6,813 nt of DNA. Origin: Pseudomonadota bacterium. GTDB taxonomy: Bacteria > Pseudomonadota > Alphaproteobacteria > Rhizobiales > Xanthobacteraceae. Below, piece by piece: positions 1-5,844 of this stretch. Each line of letters starts with the position of its first letter. Positions within the stretch are counted from its first letter, which is position 1. The translations under genes were made by a program, and so were the position numbers. The stretch is from the NCBI GenBank assembly GCA_023430245.1, contig JAEZBA010000039.1:1-6813 (forward strand), given 5' to 3'. Under the pieces are notes generated by a model. It saw nothing but the letters and a program-made list of their open reading frames with translations, had not been told where the DNA came from and did not search any database.

Positions 1-778
1 CTCGCATCCCTATACCGCCGGCTCCAATCCGCTGAAGAACCTGATGCCGCAATGGGTGCAGGCCGGTGGCGTACCGGCAATGCTGGAGCGTCTGAAACTG
101 AAGGAAACGCGCGACCGCATCCGCGCCGATATCGAACGCGACGGGCTGAACAACTGGGGCCGCATTCCGGACTGGGATTGCGTGCAGATCTCGATCACGC
201 CGAACCTGCCGCAATATGCCGGGCGTACGATCGCGGATCTCGCCAAGGAACGTGGCCACGATCCGATCGATGTGGTTTGCGACTACATGATCGAGGACAA
301 GGGCGCGACCCGTGTGCTGGTGATCTCGATTTCGGAAGACGATATCCGCGCCATCGTGAAATCGCCGCAGGCGCTGGTCGGTTCGGATGGTAATTGCGTC
401 GCCGACTACGGCATCACCAGTCAGGGCATGCCGCATCCGCGCTTCTACGGTACGTTTCCGCGCATCCTCGGCCATTACGTGCACGAACTCGGCATCATCC
501 CGATCGAGCGCGCAATCCACAAGATGACCGGTCTGACGGCGAAGGCGCTGCGGCTGAAGGATCGCGGACTGCTGAAAGAGGGCTATCGCGCCGACATCGT
601 GCTATTCGATCCGGCCGACTTCAAGGATCAGGCAACCTATGCCGATCCGCATCGCTATCCGACTGGCACGCGGACCACGGTACTGGTCAACGGTGAGGTG
701 GTGATCGAGAACACGAAGCATACCGGCGCGCTGCCGGGCAAGGTGCTACGGCGTGACAATGCGGGGGCAGTTGGCTGA
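1..778 (+). CDS. N-acyl-D-amino-acid deacylase (D-aminoacylase) family amidohydrolase, 3' part only
   Basis: Zinc-dependent amidohydrolases of this family hydrolyse N-acyl-D-amino acids or related N-acyl/imide substrates, usually in the cytoplasm. The reading frame is open from base 2 (first codons read SHPYTAGSNPLKNLMP), so the start and the N-terminal metal-binding part lie outside the window; family members are usually about 480-570 residues and about 258 are visible. The HPYTAG-type motif near the left edge, the GSDG motif at 380-391 (its Asp, codon 386-388, corresponds to the conserved metal/catalytic Asp of D-aminoacylases), and the following HPRFYGTFPRILG stretch are family hallmarks. 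The C-terminal RGLLKEGYRADIVLFDP segment and the VNGEVV strand form the small beta domain typical of amidohydrolases. It ends with TGA at 776-778. No same-strand partner lies close downstream. The family is clear; the exact substrate (D-amino acid, dihydropyrimidine-like or other) cannot be read from this part. Confidence 0.9.
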   Translation, partial: SHPYTAGSNPLKNLMPQWVQAGGVPAMLERLKLKETRDRIRADIERDGLNNWGRIPDWDCVQISITPNLPQYAGRTIADLAKERGHDPIDVVCDYMIEDKGATRVLVISISEDDIRAIVKSPQALVGSDGNCVADYGITSQGMPHPRFYGTFPRILGHYVHELGIIPIERAIHKMTGLTAKALRLKDRGLLKEGYRADIVLFDPADFKDQATYADPHRYPTGTRTTVLVNGEVVIENTKHTGALPGKVLRRDNAGAVG

Positions 779-915
779 GCGCGTATCTCGCGGGACCGGG
801 ATTGCGGCGGTAGCGGCGTCCGGCCGTTGTGTTGCGATGTGCGCGTGAAACAATCTGTCGATAAAAATGACTTGTTGTCGGTGAGGCCAATCGACGCGAT
901 CGGCGTTGTCGATGC
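779..915. other. Spacer between the aminohydrolase gene and the orphan receiver gene
   Basis: This 137-bp stretch has no credible gene. It contains the only locally A/T-rich patch here, around 850-872 (GATAAAAATGACTTG), which is where a promoter for the receiver gene would be expected. I could not align a convincing -35/-10 pair with normal spacing, and no T-run terminator follows the upstream stop codon. Confidence 0.4.
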
Positions 916-1404
916 ATGGGCCAATTCCCTTTCTCGAACGGTTTCGCGCTACCGCATTCCGGCACCTCCGTTGCGCTGATCGACGACGATCGGCTGCTAC
1001 GCGACGCGCTGGCGAGATTGCTGGAGATGACGGGCATGTCGGTCGAGCAATACGAGTCTGGTGAGCAATTCCTTGCTGCCGCCGAGACCAGTCGGGCCGA
1101 TTGCGTCGTCATCGATGTTCAGCTTGGCGACATGAGCGGCATTGAGGTGGCGCGGCAGCTCCAGGAATCCGAGCCGGGTTTTCCGATCGTCTTCATCACC
1201 GGCTCGATCGATCCGGTATTCGAGCAGCAGGCTGACGAAATCGCTGGCGCTGCATTTCTGCGCAAGCCGTTTCTGCGTGACACGCTGATCGAGGCGATCA
1301 TGGCCTCGATGGCGGCCCGGGAGAAGGCAGGCGCGCATGCGGCAAGCGATCTTGATGACGTGGGCGATCATGATAACGCCAGCGACATCGCCGATGAGCG
1401 GTAG
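916..1404 (+). CDS. Orphan response regulator: FixJ-like receiver domain without output domain
   Basis: A 162-residue protein made of one phospho-acceptor receiver domain (about residues 18-130) and an acidic/polar tail (about 131-162). All receiver landmarks are visible: acidic triad D23-D24-D25 in VALIDDD, phospho-acceptor D67 in VVIDVQLGDMSG, T95 in VFITGS, and K117 in FLRKPF. The sequence style (DMSGIEVARQL, FPIVFITG) is closest to FixJ/TodR-type receivers, which normally carry a LuxR-type DNA-binding domain; none is present, and neither of the other forward frames before the convergent gene shows one. The ATG at 916 is the first usable start after an in-frame stop at 868-870, and it has no good Shine-Dalgarno sequence, so expression may be low or the start atypical. 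No histidine kinase lies nearby. Likely role: phosphorelay intermediate or protein-interaction regulator (inference). Confidence 0.85.
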   Translation: MGQFPFSNGFALPHSGTSVALIDDDRLLRDALARLLEMTGMSVEQYESGEQFLAAAETSRADCVVIDVQLGDMSGIEVARQLQESEPGFPIVFITGSIDPVFEQQADEIAGAAFLRKPFLRDTLIEAIMASMAAREKAGAHAASDLDDVGDHDNASDIADER

Positions 1405-1436
1405 CGCCCAGGCTGGAACCCGCATTCAGGACATGA

Positions 1437-2177
1437 CTATTGAGGTGCCTGAAATGTCAGGAAACTCTTCTTTGGATAGGCATAGACCTTGCCGCTGTCG
1501 GTGCAGGACGGCAGGCAAAGCTCCACGATCTTTTCGGCCACCTGTTCGGGCGTTTCGAGCGACATCGGGTCCTCGCCCGGCATCGCCTGCGCGCGCATGC
1601 GGGTGCGGATCGGCCCGGGCGTGAACAGGTTGACGCGAAGACTTGTTTTTGCGGTTTCGGCCGCCCAGGTCCGCACCATGGTGTTGAGCGCGGCCTTGGA
1701 CGTCGCGTAGGGGCCCCAATAGGCCCGCGCTGTCCACGACACCCCGGACGAGAGGAACACCGCGCGTCCGGCGTCGCTTTTCAAAAGCAGCGGCTCCATG
1801 CAGCGGATCAGATGCCAGTTGGCGGTGACGTTCACCGCCAATACGTCGTCCCAGGCCTTCGGCTCGACATGCGACAGGGGTGAAAGCGGGCCGAGAATGC
1901 CGGCATTGCCGACCAAGACATCGAGCGTCTGGAAGCGCTCGCACAGCGCGCCGCCGAGCCGGGCGATGCCCTCGTAATCCTTCAGGTCGAGCGGCACCAG
2001 CGTGGCACTGCCGCCAGCAGTCTTGATGTCGTCGTCGAGTTCTTCCAGCCCGCCGACGGTACGGGCGACCGCGATCACATGCGCGCCGGCATGCGCGAGC
2101 GCGAGCGCTACCGCGCGGCCGATGCCGCGCGAGGCGCCGGTGACGAGAGCAGTGCGGCCGGAGAGGGGGAGGGTCAT
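1437..2177 (-). CDS. Short-chain dehydrogenase/reductase (SDR), YciK-like
   Basis: A 246-residue classical SDR, an NAD(P)(H)-dependent oxidoreductase with a Rossmann fold, probably cytoplasmic. Visible motifs: cofactor-binding TGASRGIG at 13-20 (the Arg after the Ser suggests NADP preference, inference), the NAG motif at 91-93, catalytic N116, S144, Y157 and K161 (YATSK), and the PG motif after the active site (TPGPI, 187-188). Length is normal for classical SDRs. The overall pattern, including WTARAYWGPYATSKAAL and a C-terminal YPKKSFLTF, resembles the YciK group, whose substrate is not established. The ATG at 2175-2177 is the earliest possible start, because an in-frame TGA lies 9 bases upstream; the ribosome site is weak. 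It lies 55 bp downstream of the PaiB-like gene on the same strand and converges with the orphan receiver gene, 32 bp apart at the 3' ends. In many related genomes an SDR of this kind directly follows purF; here two genes intervene. Confidence 0.9.
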   Translation of the reverse strand: MTLPLSGRTALVTGASRGIGRAVALALAHAGAHVIAVARTVGGLEELDDDIKTAGGSATLVPLDLKDYEGIARLGGALCERFQTLDVLVGNAGILGPLSPLSHVEPKAWDDVLAVNVTANWHLIRCMEPLLLKSDAGRAVFLSSGVSWTARAYWGPYATSKAALNTMVRTWAAETAKTSLRVNLFTPGPIRTRMRAQAMPGEDPMSLETPEQVAEKIVELCLPSCTDSGKVYAYPKKSFLTFQAPQ

Positions 2178-2232
2178 ATCGATTCAGACTCGGATGTGAG
2201 AGTGGCTGGGCGAGGGGGCGCGCTGTGCCGGT

Positions 2233-2874
2233 TTAACGTTTGCTAAGCGCGTCCATCAGCGCGCCGACGCCTTGCGCCTGCGGATCGGGCGAAGCGCACA
2301 GCGCTGCGGCGACCGCGCCGCGATCAGCTTCGCTGCGGTTCTGGCTCAGTTTCAGCTTGCCTTCAAGCGCTTCGATGGTGAACCGGACGCCGACAATGCC
2401 CTTGAGCTGGCGCTCCATGTAATCGACCGGCGCGTCGCCGACATGCCAGGGCTCCGGAAAACCGGCTTCGTGCCGCTCCGACAATTCGCCGACATGGGCA
2501 TGAAGCGCATCGCGATCGTCGAACACTTCGATATGGCCGCGGGCGCAGATCGCAACATAGTTCCAGGTCGGCACCGCCTTGCCATGCTCGGCCTTGGACG
2601 GGTACCAGGACGGCGACACATACGCGTCCGGCCCCATGAAGATTGCGAGGGCAGGTTTCGAGAAGTCGCTGTCGCGCCATTGCGGATTGGCGCGTGCGAC
2701 ATGGCAGCGCAATTGTCCGAGCGGTCCGGCCGAGGTGTCGAGCATGACCGGGACATGGCTGACGATGGGGCCGGCAGCGCCGACCGTGGTGAGACTGCAA
2801 AAACCGATCCGCCGGATTTCTTCCTGCAGGATGGCGGGGTTGGTCTCGCGGAAGGCCGGCGTGATGTAGAGCAT
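2233..2874 (-). CDS. PaiB-family FMN-binding protein (putative negative transcriptional regulator)
   Basis: A 213-residue protein matching the PaiB / FMN_bind_2 family, a flavin-reductase-like split-barrel fold. Family hallmarks are visible in order: N-terminal YITPAF (3-8), SHVPV (39-43), HVARANPQW (58-66), GPDAYVSPSWYPSK (81-94), VPTWNY (101-106), HEAGFPEPW (135-143) and KLSQNR (175-180). Length is normal. Bacillus subtilis PaiB is known genetically as a repressor acting with PaiA on sporulation and protease genes; in proteobacteria the role is not settled, and an FMN/heme-binding or oxidoreductase role is also possible. There is no recognisable DNA-binding helix-turn-helix. The start codon is 8 bp after the stop of the upstream receiver gene, so the two are very likely one transcript and may be translationally coupled; a GAGCAGG-type ribosome site overlaps that junction. 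No PaiA-like acetyltransferase is in the window. Confidence 0.9.
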   Translation of the reverse strand: MLYITPAFRETNPAILQEEIRRIGFCSLTTVGAAGPIVSHVPVMLDTSAGPLGQLRCHVARANPQWRDSDFSKPALAIFMGPDAYVSPSWYPSKAEHGKAVPTWNYVAICARGHIEVFDDRDALHAHVGELSERHEAGFPEPWHVGDAPVDYMERQLKGIVGVRFTIEALEGKLKLSQNRSEADRGAVAAALCASPDPQAQGVGALMDALSKR

Positions 2875-2882
2875 CGGCCTGC

Positions 2883-3266
2883 TCAGTCCATCGTTGCGCC
2901 TGGCAGGTCGACGCCGAGGCCGGCGGCGACCGCAAATATCTGCTCGGTACGATAGGGCTTCTGGATGAATTCGCTACGCGGCAGCAATTCCTGACGCTCG
3001 GCATTGCCGCTGGCATAGATCACCGGCGCATCCGGCTTCAGCGCCCGCACCTTGCTTGCGAGCGACCATCCGTCCATGCCAGGCAGCCGGATGTCGGTGA
3101 ACAGCAGGTCGAGGACGCCGATGTCGTTCAGGCGCAGCAATGCCTCCTCGGCGCTGCCGGCATCGACCACCTGAAAGCCCGACATCTCGAACTCGAATGC
3201 GACCATCTCACGGAGCAGGGCTTCATCCTCGACCACGAGGACAAGTGGGCGGCGTTCCGGACTCAT
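2883..3266 (-). CDS. CheY-like single-domain response regulator
   Basis: A 127-residue stand-alone receiver domain. Landmarks: acidic pocket E13-D14 in VLVVEDE, phospho-acceptor D58 in FTDIRLPGMDG, S86 in IYASGN (the conserved Thr/Ser position), and K103-P104-Y105 (IQKPY) before the last helix. Length is that of CheY-type proteins with no output domain, so signalling must pass by phosphotransfer or protein contact. The style (VVEDEALLREMVAFEFEMSGF, DLLFTDIRLPGMDGW) is that of the many rhizobial receivers related to hybrid-kinase receiver domains and CpdR-like proteins, but it is not assigned to a known pathway. It leads the receiver/PaiB-like pair, with 8 bp between the genes. Translation starts at ATG 3264-3266 with only a weak ribosome site. 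A promoter-like motif lies about 50 bp upstream. No cognate kinase lies in the window. Confidence 0.9.
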   Translation of the reverse strand: MSPERRPLVLVVEDEALLREMVAFEFEMSGFQVVDAGSAEEALLRLNDIGVLDLLFTDIRLPGMDGWSLASKVRALKPDAPVIYASGNAERQELLPRSEFIQKPYRTEQIFAVAAGLGVDLPGATMD

Positions 3267-3316
3267 GACATGGTTTGACTCGAGCGAGGGATCGGATCGT
3301 GGCGACCGAAGGGTGG

Positions 3317-3346
3317 ATCATACCCTCATTGGGGCAGAGGTGTAAG
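3317..3346 (-). promoter_or_regulatory. Candidate sigma-70 promoter for the receiver/PaiB-like pair
   Basis: Read on the minus strand, a CTTACA (3346-3341, 4/6 to TTGACA) is followed after 18 bp by TATGAT (3322-3317, 5/6 to TATAAT). Transcription would begin near 3310, giving a leader of about 45 nt before the ATG at 3266. A 5-bp inverted repeat, AGGGT (3310-3314) with ACCCT (3322-3326), overlaps the -10. Its position after purF suggests the receiver/PaiB-like pair can be transcribed independently of cvpA-purF. Motif match only. Confidence 0.4.
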
Positions 3347-3396
3347 CCCGGTTGCGCAAGCAAGAAGCCGCCGCCGCCGCGGGATTCGATCGTGCC

Positions 3397-3418
3397 GGCT
3401 TCACGAATTCGTGCAGCC
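3397..3418 (-). terminator. Imperfect hairpin just downstream of purF
   Basis: A 22-nt inverted repeat begins 9 nt after the purF stop codon. Its core is the perfect 12-bp palindrome CACGAATTCGTG (3402-3413), extended by GGCT/AGCC arms across one mismatch (3401 against 3414). As RNA it gives a 4+4 bp stem with an AATT loop. No U-run follows on the minus strand, so it is not a canonical intrinsic terminator; it may be a 3'-end stabilising structure, a weak terminator, or a protein-binding palindrome. Confidence 0.35.
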
Positions 3419-3426
3419 CCGGGCCG

Positions 3427-4941
3427 TCAGCTCGCCTCGGCCAGCAGCGACAATTGCCGCGGGGTGTGGGCGGCGGCGCTCAGGTCGGTCAGCGGAGTCG
3501 GATATTCGCCGGTGAAGCAATGGTCCGTGAATTGCGGCCGGTCCGGATCACGCCGCTCGTAGCCCATCGAGCGATAGATGCCTTCGACCGAGAGGAAGGC
3601 GAGCGAGTCCGCGCCGATGAACTGACGCATCTCTTCCAGCGTGTGGGTCGCGGCGAGCAGCTTGTCGCGATCCGGCGTATCAATGCCGTAATAATCCGGA
3701 TGCGTGATCGGTGGCGAGGCGATGCGGAAATGCACTTCGGTGGCGCCGGCGTCCCGCATCATCTGTACGATCTTGGTCGAGGTGGTGCCGCGCACGATGG
3801 AATCGTCGACCAGCACGATGCGCTTGCCGGCCACGATCGCACGGTTCGCATTGTGCTTCAGACGCACGCCGAGCGCCCGGATCTGCTGGGTCGGCTCGAT
3901 GAAGGTGCGCCCGACGTAATGGTTGCGGATGATGCCGAGATCGAACGGGATGCCGGATTGCTGCGAATAGCCCAGCGCGGCGGGGACGCCGGAATCCGGC
4001 ACCGGCACGATCACATCGGCATCGGCGGGCGCCTCGCGCGCCAGCTCGCCGCCCATGGTCTTGCGCACCTCATAGACGGAACGGCCGCCAATGAAGGAGT
4101 CCGGACGCGAGAAATAAATATACTCGAAGATGCAGGGACGCGGCGCCGTCGGCGGGAATGGCTTGTGCGAATGCGCACCCTTCTCGTCGAACACGATGAC
4201 TTCGCCATTCTCGATGTCGCGGACATACTTGGCGCCGATGATATCGAGCGCGACCGTCTCCGAGGTCAGGATCGGGCAGCCATCGAGGGTGCCAAGCGCC
4301 AGAGGCCGGATGCCGAGCGGATCACGGGCGCCAACCAGCTTCTTGTTGGTGAGGCCGACGAAGGAATAGGCGCCTTCCAGCGCGCGCAGGCCGTCGATGA
4401 AGCGGTCGACGAAGCGCGCCTTGCGCGAGCGCGCCACCAGATGAAGGATCACCTCGGTGTCGGTGGTCGACTGCATGATCGCGCCCTCGTGAACGAGTTC
4501 GCGGCGCAGCGTCAGTCCGTTGGTCAGGTTGCCATTGTGGCCGATGGCGAGGCCAAACGGATCGAGTTCGGCGAAAAGCGGCTGCACGTTTCGCAGCAGC
4601 GTCTCACCGGTGGTCGAATAGCGCACGTGGCCGACCGCGGACATGCCGGGCAGGCGGTCGATCACGTCCCGCTTCGAGAAATGGTCGCCTACGAGGCCGA
4701 GCCGCCGCTCCGAATGAAACCGGTGGCCATCGAAGGACACGATGCCGGCGGCCTCCTGGCCGCGATGCTGGAGTGCATGCAGTCCCAGCGCGGTGATGGC
4801 GGCGGCATCGGGATGGCCGAAAATTCCGAATACGCCGCACTCCTCGCGCAGGCGGTCGGCATTCATGTCTAGGTCCAGGGAGCGCTCTGGGGCAGGGCCG
4901 GTATCCGTAGAGACTGTCATCGCGCGGTCCAAACCCTTCAT
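3427..4941 (-). CDS. purF: Amidophosphoribosyltransferase (glutamine PRPP amidotransferase)
   Basis: PurF catalyses the first committed step of de novo purine synthesis: PRPP plus glutamine gives 5-phosphoribosylamine, glutamate and pyrophosphate, in the cytoplasm. The 504-residue protein shows the N-terminal Ntn glutaminase domain with nucleophile C35 (EECGVFGIFG), RYSTTG (107-112), GHNGNL (134-139) and STTDTE (158-163), then the phosphoribosyltransferase domain with CIFEYIYFSRPDS (270-282) and the PRPP loop VLVDDSIVRGTT (376-387). C35 is preceded by a leader that must be cleaved to expose the N-terminal Cys, as in the Bacillus subtilis type. Of the four Fe-S cluster cysteines of the B. subtilis enzyme, two positions are not Cys here (D416 in HPDYYGID; H474 before C475), so a 4Fe-4S cluster is unlikely. 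The start is uncertain: ATG 4941 has GGGAG abutting it, too close for a normal ribosome site, and internal ATGs at residues 8 and 26 are alternatives; M26 would leave a 9-residue propeptide. It lies 6 bp after cvpA. Confidence 0.97.
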   Translation of the reverse strand: MKGLDRAMTVSTDTGPAPERSLDLDMNADRLREECGVFGIFGHPDAAAITALGLHALQHRGQEAAGIVSFDGHRFHSERRLGLVGDHFSKRDVIDRLPGMSAVGHVRYSTTGETLLRNVQPLFAELDPFGLAIGHNGNLTNGLTLRRELVHEGAIMQSTTDTEVILHLVARSRKARFVDRFIDGLRALEGAYSFVGLTNKKLVGARDPLGIRPLALGTLDGCPILTSETVALDIIGAKYVRDIENGEVIVFDEKGAHSHKPFPPTAPRPCIFEYIYFSRPDSFIGGRSVYEVRKTMGGELAREAPADADVIVPVPDSGVPAALGYSQQSGIPFDLGIIRNHYVGRTFIEPTQQIRALGVRLKHNANRAIVAGKRIVLVDDSIVRGTTSTKIVQMMRDAGATEVHFRIASPPITHPDYYGIDTPDRDKLLAATHTLEEMRQFIGADSLAFLSVEGIYRSMGYERRDPDRPQFTDHCFTGEYPTPLTDLSAAAHTPRQLSLLAEAS

Positions 4942-4947
4942 CTCCCG

Positions 4948-5610
4948 CTAACGCGCGGGCGCGACCCTCGTTTCGATCAGCTGACGCATATCCGTACGGT
5001 CGGAACGGGCATAGCCTTCCCCGGAATTCCGGGACGGCCCAGGAATGGTCGTATCGGACCGCTGTCCGGGTGCCGGTTCCTCGCCTTCGCCATCCTTGGG
5101 ACGCTTCAGCCTCTTCAAGATGGTGCTTTCGGGGTCATCCGGCAACATCGACTTAAGCCAATCCCCGGTACCGGCCAGCATGACCCGCGATTTCGCATCG
5201 GTCACCCAGGTCGGCTGCGACTTTTGCGGGACCAGCCAGTCGAAAAACAGGTAGGCCACGACCACGATCACCAGTCCACGGGCCAGCCCGAACAGGAAAC
5301 CGAGGGTCCGGTCGAGTGCCCCGATTCGGCTGTCGAGGATCATGTCCGAAATCCGGACAGTGATGATCGACACGATCAGGAGCGTGCCCAGAAACAAGCC
5401 ACCGATGACGACGCCGGCAGCGACATACTGGTTGTTGAAATAGCTTTCCGCGAACGGCATCAGCCGCTTGTAGAAATAAAGCGTTGCCCCGGCGGCCGCG
5501 ATCCACGCCGCGATCGACAGGATTTCGCGCATGAAGCCGCGAATCATGGCGAGCAGGCCGGAGATCAGCATCACGGACAGTAATATGATGTCGAGCAGCG
5601 TGATCGGCAT
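4948..5610 (-). CDS. cvpA: CvpA family inner-membrane protein
   Basis: A 220-residue membrane protein of the CvpA family, named for a requirement for colicin V production in Escherichia coli, where the gene also precedes purF. Recent family work links it to envelope or bile stress; the biochemical role is not settled. Four hydrophobic segments are visible at about residues 4-22, 28-47, 62-84 and 103-124. The family signature lies at the start of the fourth: IGALDRTLGFLFGLARG (96-112). The C-terminal third (about 160-220) is hydrophilic, charged and Pro/Gly-rich, probably disordered and cytoplasmic, as is common in alphaproteobacterial members, which are longer than the roughly 160-residue E. 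coli protein. Start at ATG 5608-5610 has a weak ribosome site. The stop is 6 bp before the purF ATG, so the two form an operon. A candidate promoter with an inverted repeat lies upstream. Confidence 0.93.
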   Translation of the reverse strand: MPITLLDIILLSVMLISGLLAMIRGFMREILSIAAWIAAAGATLYFYKRLMPFAESYFNNQYVAAGVVIGGLFLGTLLIVSIITVRISDMILDSRIGALDRTLGFLFGLARGLVIVVVAYLFFDWLVPQKSQPTWVTDAKSRVMLAGTGDWLKSMLPDDPESTILKRLKRPKDGEGEEPAPGQRSDTTIPGPSRNSGEGYARSDRTDMRQLIETRVAPAR

Positions 5611-5638
5611 GGTTGCGCGGGTTTTCGGCTCAGGGGCG

Positions 5639-5679
5639 GACGGGCGCGCCTGTATAGCCGCCCGTCTTGGCTACGTCAC
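5639..5679 (-). promoter_or_regulatory. Candidate cvpA-purF promoter with inverted repeat flanking the -10
   Basis: On the minus strand, GTGACG (5679-5674, 4/6 to TTGACA) is followed after 17 bp by TATACA (5656-5651, 4/6 to TATAAT), which would start transcription near 5644, about 35 nt before the cvpA ATG. The -10 sits in the 12-nt centre of a perfect 8-bp inverted repeat: GACGGGCG (5639-5646) and CGCCCGTC (5659-5666). This layout is what an operator overlapping a promoter would look like; alternatively the repeat forms a leader hairpin if transcription starts further upstream. Motif-based only. Confidence 0.35.
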
Positions 5680-5744
5680 CCGTCTTTCTGCCCCGATTCC
5701 GTCATGAACCACAGCGCGTTTTCGCGTCACTGATGAGATGGCGG

Positions 5745-5760
5745 TGTGCGGTTTCGCACA
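5745..5760. repeat. Short perfect hairpin in the cvpA/serpin divergent spacer
   Basis: TGTGCG (5745-5750) and CGCACA (5755-5760) form a 6-bp inverted repeat with a GTTT loop. No T-run follows on either strand, so it is not a typical terminator. Its place in the middle of a divergent spacer makes a binding site or a leader structure possible. Such short repeats also arise by chance in GC-rich DNA. Confidence 0.3.
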
Positions 5761-5773
5761 GGGCGCGAGGGTT

Positions 5774-5813
5774 TCGCGGCTCGGCCGGTTCGGCCACAAT
5801 GATCGCGGCTCGG
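5774..5813. repeat. 11-bp direct repeat upstream of the serpin gene
   Basis: TCGCGGCTCGG occurs identically at 5774-5784 and 5803-5813, 29 bp start to start. A small GGCCG-GTT-CGGCC inverted repeat (5783-5795) lies between them. The pair ends about 31 bp before the serpin start codon, so it may be a regulator binding site or lie in the leader; no convincing -35/-10 pair could be placed for this gene. Confidence 0.4.
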
Positions 5814-5834
5814 GGCTCAAGCCTCGGACCGGGC

Positions 5835-5839
5835 GGAGG
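5835..5839 (+). promoter_or_regulatory. Ribosome binding site of the serpin gene
   Basis: A GGAGG lies 5 nt before the ATG at 5845. It is the strongest Shine-Dalgarno sequence in the window and supports that ATG over the out-of-frame ATG at 5840, which is followed at once by a stop (ATG CGA TGA). Confidence 0.75.
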
Positions 5840-5844
5840 ATGCG

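Noticed and set aside
779..915. A possible promoter for the first receiver gene near the A/T-rich patch.
   Set aside because: TTGCGA (832-837) and GATAAA (860-865) are 22 bp apart, outside the normal spacing, and no better pair was found.
1405..1436. A possible bidirectional terminator between the convergent receiver and SDR genes.
   Set aside because: No inverted repeat with a flanking T-run could be found in these 32 bases.
2272..2955. A 227-codon + strand open frame antisense to the PaiB-like gene.
   Set aside because: It is a shadow of a gene with many conserved PaiB motifs, with no motif of its own.
3367..3380. A short GCC triplet run resembling a microsatellite.
   Set aside because: Only about four and a half units; common in GC-rich spacers and too short to argue for phase variation.
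3352..4872. A 506-codon open frame on the + strand antisense to purF.
   Set aside because: It mirrors purF codon for codon in GC-rich DNA, its translation is low-complexity and rich in Arg, Gly and His with no family signature, and purF on the other strand is unambiguous.
5224..5583. A 119-codon + strand open frame rich in Asp, Gln and His, antisense to cvpA.
   Set aside because: The odd composition is the complement of hydrophobic CvpA codons, and no ribosome site or homology is seen.
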